Source: Pyrenochaeta sp. MPI-SDFR-AT-0127
Lineage: Eukaryota > Ascomycota > Dothideomycetes > Pleosporales > Cucurbitariaceae
DNA: 64,000 bases
Direction of reading: 5' to 3'
NCBI GenBank assembly: GCA_020747015.1
Contig: JAGTJM010000020.1
Span: 372,001 to 436,000 of the forward strand
Of the stretch, positions 57,428-64,000 are shown piece by piece (the stretch's first letter is position 1; each line of letters starts with the position of its first letter). The translations under genes and the position numbers were made by a program. Under the pieces are notes generated by a model. The model saw nothing but the letters and a program-made list of their open reading frames with translations. It did not search any database and was not told where the DNA came from.

Positions 57428-59382
57428 CTACCATCCAAAGGTCTCGTCATACCAGAATACATCATGGCCCTTGTTGACCCATTCCTCCACGTGCCGCTTC
57501 AGATCTTCCGTCAACCGTTTCGGCCCACAGCATATAACAGCCGTCCTCATCCCTTTGCTAAACACCTCGTCCACAATGTCACTCATCTTAGGTCTTCCAC
57601 TCTTTACCACCATACCTTTCCTCGGCTTTTCCATCTGCTCCTCCATGCTCAGTAGTTGCTCGTTCTCTTGCATCTCGATCGCTTCTCCCTCGTCATCCTC
57701 TGGGTCAACTGCAAAGATGCCAGATGCAGATGCATCGGCCTGCAGGCTCGGTCCCGAAGGTCGTGTAACGTAGACTTCTACACTGCTTGGGCCATGCAGC
57801 AGCCCGTTTGTTTGAACCTCTGCGCCTGCATCGTCCTCATGCTCGTTTTCGGCAGAAGAAGAATCAGGAAACGCCCACTGCGTCTCGGCGAGTTTCTGAA
57901 CAGCCCATACGAACCGAATCTGCGTACCTGCAGGCGTTGGGTCGTGCAAGTCTACAATACTCCTATAAATCGGCATGATGAAGGTCGCACCGACTCCACC
58001 GGCTACCAAAAGCACTTTGTTGTAGTCTGATAGGTCCGGTAGACGAGTTGATGCGCCGTATGGTCCTTCAAGAGCGATCGGGAGGATTGGGATATCGCCG
58101 CCTGCTGTAGGCAGCATGGGGACACCGCTACCACCTTGTGCAAGTGTACGTGCTAGAGTTGCGAGATGCTTCGTGTTGCCATTGAGTGTTCTCGCAACAA
58201 GCAGAAGCTCTTTATCCTTGCCTGGAAGCGATGCTACCGTGAATGGATTTGTCTTGTTTGTCATCAGCCATTGTTCATACAGTTTTGGAGCCTTCGATTT
58301 GCCCCACGGTCTGCTCAGATACACATGCTGTCCAGCCTGCCACTTGAGTGCGGAGCTCGTCGACGGCAGTGGGATGCGGATCTGCACAAGGTTGGTCCCT
58401 GGAAGGATTCTGATGGTCCCCTGGTACAACTTGAGACGCAACGCGCGGAAAAGGAGGTGTAAAGCTTCCACCGCAATAATTTCATACACAAATATGCGGA
58501 TATGTGTAACGTGCAGGAACAAGGGTAGAATGATAAAGTTCGCAATGGCGATGTGAGAGATGTAGAACACTCGGTAATTCCTTCTCCGAACAAACCCGAG
58601 TGCTGTTGTGCTGATGGTTGAGAATAGGATGATGCTAACGATGCCCCAGATGACATCCCAGTCTTTGATGCGTTTTGCAAGGAAGCCGGATAGAACGAAG
58701 AAGTTGAAGTAAAATACTACATGTAGTATAAGGAAGAGAAAAACGATTCGGCCCAGAATCTGATGCGAAGCCTTCAGTTGCTCATGGGACAGTCGTGTGA
58801 GCCATTGGACTGGAGAATATGGTGCTCTCATCGCCAGGAGGTAATGCACTGGTAGTTGTGAGGCGCCAATCTGCCCAAATCGCTTCGTAAGATGCAAATA
58901 GTCTACTCAATGTTAGGTCGAACCCGCTCAGAATGCAGACGTGTTTGCATACCTTTCCCAGTGTGTGCTATGCAGAGATAAAACAACCACAACGTCCAGA
59001 TACTGGCACCGACCCATTCTCCTCTCGTTCCCCAGTTCCACCCTCGAATGACATCTTTTTGCATCCACCATATCAGTTTGTTACCGCTGCTCTGCAGGGC
59101 CCTCAGCCAGCCTAGCTTCCCATCTGGGCGCTTGTTGAAGGATGGTGATTTTGGCCGATCGTACTTCAAACCACTCTTCACCAACCAGCTAACGAAGAAA
59201 CTGATCTGAAAGAGCGCGAAGATGAGGAGAACAGACCATTGCGCCACAAACCCGTACCAGTCCAGATAATCTCGTCTTTGGTGTTTCTGCTTGTCATTCA
59301 GGGTCTCGAAATAGTATCCCAAGGCCCAGTACTGATCGGTCTTCACCTCAGTGTGCCCTTCATGACGTTTCAGGAGGTCCAT
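57428..59382 (-). CDS. Ferric-reductase-like transmembrane flavocytochrome (FRE/NOX superfamily)
   Basis: Exons 59382-58953 and 58902-57428 (50-bp intron, GTATGC donor, GAGTAG acceptor) give 634 residues. The N-terminal half has membrane helices: WSVLLIFALFQISFFVSWLV, GASIWTLWLFYLCIAHTGK and HQILGRIVFLFLILHVVFYF. The His pairs in HQILGRIVFLFLILHV and FYISHIAIANFIILPLFLHV fit bis-haem ligation. The FAD segment is NPFTVASLP (usually HPFT), then ALEGPYG. The NAD(P)H site is LLVAGGVGATFIMP, with a late ICCGPKRLTEDL. The enzyme should move electrons from NADPH across a membrane to ferric or cupric chelates. In-frame sequence continues upstream of 59382 (HYQEALDMDLLKRH), so a further 5' exon is possible. 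An acidic insert (AENEHEDDAGAE and following) separates the nucleotide-binding strands. Confidence 0.88.
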
Positions 59383-59923
59383 ATCAAGAGCCTCCTGGTA
59401 ATGCGTGAGTATCGGTATGTGTTAGTCTCTTGCTCAATGATGACCTATCGAAAAAGCTTGCTTTCGCACTCGGAGTCCAAAGGGTAAAACGCCGGCGTGT
59501 AGTTGTGTGAGCATCAAAGTAGTGGAGCAAGATTGAATGACACAATATGGTATACGTGTGCTTGTCAATAGTTGATAAAGCTGACAAAACTAACAGGCGC
59601 CTTTCGGACTACGAAGGAACGTAAGCCGACAGCGTGCGAAGCTAGTATGACCAGCCTATCGAAACCTGCTCATGGATGCATTGGGGTTTTGTTGAATCGC
59701 GACATTCAACTAGATGTCACAAGGGGTTTTGAAGAGAAAGAAAGAAGGCAAGCAAGCATCAATAACATGCGCCTATTGAGAGGCACGCGTTCCTGGTGCG
59801 TCAGCCAATCTCCGGCGTGGGGACCCCACCAAGCACTCCGCTTGGACCCTGCATGCGGCGTCTGTTCGCTGCCTCTTATCACTTGCTGCTAAATTACAAC
59901 AGAAATCTGTCGAAGAAACTACC
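59383..59923. other. Divergent promoter region, reductase / nucleoside hydrolase
   Basis: 541 bp. The first ~30 bp may still be coding for the reductase. No TATA box is clear. Confidence 0.45.
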
Positions 59924-61351
59924 ATGACTACTACTACTACAACAACTACAACGAGGATCCCGCTTTGGCTCGACTGTGTCCGTAATTTGCTCGCACCTTC
60001 CTCAACTTCCGTACTGACATAACAAGGACACTGGGCATGATGTGAGTGTCTGGTAATCTACCCGGCTTAGACTGTTCTCACTTCACGCATAGGATGCCTA
60101 TGCTCTTCTTCTCAGCGCCCAGGACCCCCGTGTTGAGCTTCTAGGAGTCACCACCGTCCACGGAAATGCTGCGCTAGATCAGACGACGTTCAATACGCGA
60201 GCGATACTCGAGGCAATTGGAAGGCGCGACGTAAAGGTCTATTCGGGCGCAGCAAAGCCGATTATACGGGATGCTGTCCATGCTGCCGACATTCATGGTA
60301 TAGTGACTCTCAACCGCACGGGAAGGAAAGGCTAACTAATACAGGCGAGTCTGGTTTGGACGGAGTAACACTTCTTCCACAGCCCATCGAGCCAGCGGCC
60401 ACCGATGTCGACTACCTCCAAGCCATGTACAACGCTCTCATTGCTACACCACCCAACACTGCGTGGCTTGTTTCCACGGGCACGCTGACAAACATTGGGT
60501 TGCTCTTCCAAAAGTACACCGACCTGGCCAGCCATCTCAAGGGATTGAGCATAATGGGAGGCGCAGTGGGTGGCGGCTTCACAGATGCCCCCATGGGAAA
60601 GGTCAAGGGCGAAGGTGAACGCTTCGGCAATTGGACTGCTTATGCTGAGTTCAATGTAAGCTTTTCTCCTCGAATCTCGCTCAATTGGGCGCGCACTGCT
60701 AACCAGTCATCCAGATCTATGTGAGACAAATTAGCCCCTTGATTGCGCGAAATCAGCTGACCACAGCAGTGTGACCCTGAGGCATCTCACTTCATTTTCT
60801 CGCATCCGGTCCTCAAGTCCAAGACCACCTTGATTCCGCTCGATCTCAGCCACCAGGTCCTTGGCACCAAGGCGGTGCGGCGTACTCAACTCTATGGGTC
60901 AGATGACCCTCTCGATGCCTCCTCTGCGCAAAGTGATCGGACTCCAACCGCTCTGAGAGCACTTTTCACACAAATCATGTCTTTCTTCGCTGGCACCTAT
61001 GCTGAGGTATTTTCCATTACGGAAGGACCGCCACTGCACGATCCGCTCGCTGTCTCCGCTGCAATCTATCCTGAGATTTTTGATGACAAGGGGGGTGAGC
61101 GATTCCAGGTCGACATTGTCACCGAAGGCGTTCATTCGATGAACCAATCTGAAGTTGGGGAGCTTGGCAGGACGAAGGTTACGAAGCTTCCGTTAGGTGA
61201 GGGAGGCTGCAGAATTCCAAGAGGTGTCAAGTTGGACAAGTTCTGGGAGAGCATCGAGAGCTCAATGAAACGAGCAGACGCAGTTAGCCCAATGCCGAAG
61301 ATACCTCGCGAGGCTCTGGCCAGAGATGGGGTATTTGTAGGGATAGATTAA
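59924..61351 (+). CDS. Inosine-uridine-type nucleoside hydrolase
   Basis: Six exons, 59924-59977, 60027-60041, 60093-60297, 60345-60655, 60715-60720 and 60770-61351, give 390 residues. After a Thr run the enzyme begins RIPLWLDCDTGHDDAYALL, whose D-x-D-x-x-x-D-D motif binds the catalytic calcium. It is followed by ELLGVTTVHGNAALDQT, NTAWLVSTGTLTNIGLL, LKGLSIMGGAVGGG and EFNIYCDPEASHFIF. The late HDPLAVSAAIYPEIF supplies the catalytic His/Asp pair. The enzyme hydrolyses the N-glycosidic bond of nucleosides for base salvage and is probably cytosolic. Exon 2 is 15 nt (DTGHD) and exon 5 is 6 nt (IY). The first donor, GTCCGT, is weak but required by phase. All junctions reproduce family motifs. Confidence 0.93.
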
Positions 61352-62276
61352 ATAGCATGATTGGTTTCGTGAAACTTCACCACGCAATCGATGAATTTGT
61401 CGACTTCAAGCGAAGAGAATTACAAATGTGACATCTTAAACTTACTCCACCACCATCGTTTATCCACACAGCAAGTGGGATGTGGATGATGGAAGTTTAC
61501 AAAGACATACAGCATATCTAGAAGCTTTCCATTCAGCCTATTCACAGCATCGACCCCTGCCACTGTTGCTCCGAGGCTGCTCACTAACTACCAAAGCCGT
61601 TTAATTTCCCGTTGGCAGCACATTAACGTCCATGCAGAGACATGGGATGTTTGCGGGGTACGATGAGCGTGGTGCTTACTTTACTCCTTCAAGGAACGTA
61701 TCCACCAACGCTCACCCCACCTCTAAGAACCTTCACAACACAAAGTGGTTGATGGGGTAAGTACTTTGCATTGGAAAGAACTAAGCGGAAGTACAACTAC
61801 AACGTTCAATTGCATGTGTTCTCCGAGTGCTTTGACAAGAGATTGTGTAAATGTGTAGTGCGTCATACGTACCCCCAGGGATGCCGGATGTTCTCATTTA
61901 TAGTTGATGGTGCTAGCCAGGAACGATCACTTTTAGGCTCCTCCTTTTGGATGGGATCCATCAGATCTACCCTATATTTCCTGGTTTGCGCACTTGTACC
62001 TCAATTTATCCGCGGCAACCCTCAGTTCGGTAAGTTTAGTTTAGCGGCCCGGTACGGTATTCGACTACCTTCTTCATCAACGACTCAGATGATTCGATGA
62101 TCAGTATGTCTTGGATTATCTTACCGGAAGAGTGGGTCTTCCATCTCGACCGCAGGCGCGGAAAAATGGGAGCTGGGGTAAGTATATATGATCAACTTTC
62201 CCCGTGTACCTTAGTGTCTGCTTTTATTTCTACGTCGTGACCATCCATCGTAATCTTCCCGGCGTCGAATACCAGG
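61352..62276. other. Intergenic region with the xylanase promoter
   Basis: 925 bp. A TATATA run lies at 62183-62188, and a CTGGGG element at 62173-62178 that fits the CreA consensus SYGGRG. Frame 61771-62100 (+) has no support. Confidence 0.45.
62173..62189 (+). promoter_or_regulatory. Possible CreA site and TATA box of the xylanase gene
   Basis: CTGGGG matches the carbon-catabolite repressor consensus SYGGRG and is followed within 10 bp by GTATATATG, about 90 bp before the ATG. Single CreA matches occur often by chance. Confidence 0.4.
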
Positions 62277-63428
62277 ATGAAGGCCTCTATCACCCTTGCG
62301 TTGCTTCCACTGGTACTCTCCTCACCAGCTCCAGTCCATCCTCGACCTGGTTATGACAATAAACCGAAACCGGCACCCGGCCTCGGCGACCTCGCTAAAA
62401 AGGCGGGTTTGAAATACTTCGGTACAGCTATCGACAACGTCGTTCTCGACAACGAAAAGTACACGTCTATTGCCTTCAACAGATCCGAATTCAACCAGGT
62501 GACAGCGTCAAATGGTCAAAAATGGGTTCACATCGAACCCCAGCAAAATGTATTCAACTGGACCCTAGGCGATCAAATCGTTGATCCATCAAAGGAAGCG
62601 GGCCAAATGCGACGATGCCATACCTTTCTTTGGCACAACCAACTCCCTGACTGGCTAACCACGGGTAATTGGACGAAAACCACGCTACTCGCAGTACTGG
62701 AAAACCACATCAAGAAGGAAGCAGAGTATTACTGGGGTGACTGCTACGCCTGGGACGTTGTGAACGAAGCCTTCAACGACAACGGAACCTACCGTTCAAC
62801 TATCTGGCTTGACACCATTGGCCCAGAGTACATTGAGCATGCCTTCCGCTTCGCGAGAAAGTACACCTCCCCAGGAACAAAATTGTACTACAACGACTAC
62901 GGAATCGAGCGCGTGAACAACAAATCTCTCGCCGTGCAAGTCCTCGTGAAGGATTTCCAGAAACGTAGAGTCCCAATCGATGGTGTGGGTCTGCAGGGGC
63001 ATTTCACAGTGGGCAGAGCCCCGCTGTACAGCGATATCAGAGCTAGCCAGCAATTATTCACCAGTCTGGGATTTGAAACGGCGCTAACCGAGTTGGATGT
63101 GAGACTGGAGCTGCCGGATAATGCGAATAAGACTGCTGCGCAGGCGGTCATTTATGCAGATAGTGTGCGTGCATGTATAGATGAGAAGAAGTGCGTCGGT
63201 GTTACAGTGTGGGACTTCTGGTATGTAAATGGTTTTAGTAGAACCTGCAGATTTTAGACTTTTGCTAACATATTATTTAGGGATCCGGTGTCCTGGGTGC
63301 CAGAAACTTTCCCAGGCCAAGGCAATGCCTGTCTTTGGGATGACAATCTGAACCGTAAGCCGGCATATTATGCTGTAGCGGATGTATTGAGAAGTGCTGC
63401 TGCAAATGGAACGAGGCGGGGATGGTAG
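62277..63428 (+). CDS. Endo-beta-1,4-xylanase, glycoside hydrolase family 10
   Basis: Exons 62277-63220 and 63281-63428 (60-bp intron, GTATGT donor, CTAAC branch, ATTTAG acceptor, phase 2) give 363 residues. A signal peptide (MKASITLALLPLVLSSPAPV) directs secretion. The GH10 barrel follows: KYFGTAIDN, NGQKWVHIEPQQNVFNW, RCHTFLWHNQLPDWL, WDVVNEAFND with the acid/base Glu near residue 164, LYYNDYGIE, VGLQGHF and TALTELDVR with the nucleophile Glu near residue 272. The splice restores WDFWDPVSWVPETFPGQG. No carbohydrate-binding module is present. The enzyme degrades plant xylan. It lies next to a nucleoside hydrolase with no evident link, and may be induced by plant material through the promoter noted upstream. 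Confidence 0.97.
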
Positions 63429-64000
63429 ATCTACGATATAGCCCTAGCTTAGAAAATGGGACACTACTTGAATCACTGTATTCCTCAGTCTCTACGTCAG
63501 GTAGAAGATCTTAATGAGAAGAACAATATGTAGGCTGCCAGCTAATGGTGTCGTGCTAAGCTTAACCCATATTGGACAACCGGTGATAATTGTGTGCCGT
63601 GATCAGTGCCACCAGCAAAGATGAGGCTCCATTATAGAGTAATCATAATTTTGGGGTTACAACTTCGAAAAGGGAAACAGTCCCTTCGTAACCCCAATCT
63701 GGTTCTCCTGACGTTATAGGCAAAACTTCATTCTGGTGCAAACATAGATACTCTGTGAACTTGTGCTTTGCATATTGATAATTAAAATGGCAGTAAGCTA
63801 TATGACGGTCTCAGAATCTTATGCTAGGCGCTCAAGAAGCTGCCCAACTAGATGCTTGCTGGCGATCCAAGTTGGCAGGAGCCCTCCTGTCGACGCTTGC
63901 TCATCACTGACCGTCTGGCAATCTCAGTACCTGCTTTTTGAAGGACCCTGCCGTGCATCGAACAACCAGGTATAGTAAGATACCGGCTGTGATGTCGCAG
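63429..64000. other. Intergenic region at the right edge
   Basis: 572 bp after the xylanase, AT-rich, with a perfect 10-bp inverted repeat around 63651-63697. No gene seen. Confidence 0.5.
63651..63697. repeat. Inverted repeat / hairpin
   Basis: Arms TTGGGGTTAC (63651-63660) and GTAACCCCAA (63688-63697) pair perfectly over 10 bp. An inner pair AAGGGA (63670-63675) / TCCCTT (63681-63686) closes on a 5-base loop. Confidence 0.7.

Overview
The window is nuclear DNA of a filamentous ascomycete (Pezizomycotina). Genes are dense and lie on both strands. Introns are short, mostly 46-130 bp, with GTRNGT-type donors, CTAAC or CTGAC branch points and TAG/CAG acceptors. The repertoire is fungal: Zn2Cys6 regulator, TeaR/Mod5-like polarity factor, GH47 mannosidase, GH10 xylanase, FSH hydrolase. 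The EF-1alpha N-terminus and the presence of one TpA-rich, RIP-like block fit Dothideomycetes, but that placement is an inference. All exon models below were built by hand from splice signals, reading-phase arithmetic and conserved protein motifs; each total is divisible by three.

Layout. 1-5.4 kb: 5' part of an unidentified Ser/Pro-rich protein (-), an aftiphilin-like trafficking protein (-), a short-chain dehydrogenase (+). 5.8-7.6 kb: translation elongation factor 1-alpha (-), followed by 2.3 kb without a convincing gene. 9.9-17 kb: gamma-glutamylcyclotransferase-like protein (-), RNA polymerase III subunit C11 (-), ankyrin protein (+), SF3b subunit 10 (-), coiled-coil protein (+), epoxide-hydrolase-like alpha/beta hydrolase (+). 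17.4-23.3 kb: a 923-residue Zn2Cys6 regulator (-) divergent from a CaiB/BaiF family III CoA-transferase (+). 23.3-28 kb: gene desert of 4.8 kb with microsatellites and a TpA-rich block. 28-35 kb: Ark1/Prk1-type kinase (-) divergent from a Grr1-type F-box/LRR protein (+). 35.6-41.6 kb: Mio/Sea4 SEACAT subunit (-), EFG1 rRNA-processing factor (+), secreted GH47 mannosidase (-). 42.5-52.2 kb: AP-1 gamma adaptin (-), sterol O-acyltransferase (+), DUF3074 protein (+), FSH1-type serine hydrolase (+). 52.6-64 kb: ribosomal protein eS12 (-), TeaR-like prenylated protein (-), ferric-reductase-like flavocytochrome (-), nucleoside hydrolase (+), GH10 xylanase (+).

Most genes are housekeeping, with membrane traffic and TORC1/actin control well represented (AP-1 gamma, an AP-1-ear-ligand candidate, an Ark1/Prk1 kinase, Mio/Sea4). 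No biosynthetic cluster, intact transposon, CRISPR array, rRNA or tRNA was found. The unusual content is in gene structure: two GC-AG introns, each required to join a conserved motif; a nucleoside hydrolase with 15-nt and 6-nt micro-exons, the former inside its metal-binding motif; five genes whose start codon sits in a first exon of 3-15 nt; and four introns that are multiples of three without a stop, so that uninterrupted reading hides them. I see no convincing new multi-gene system.
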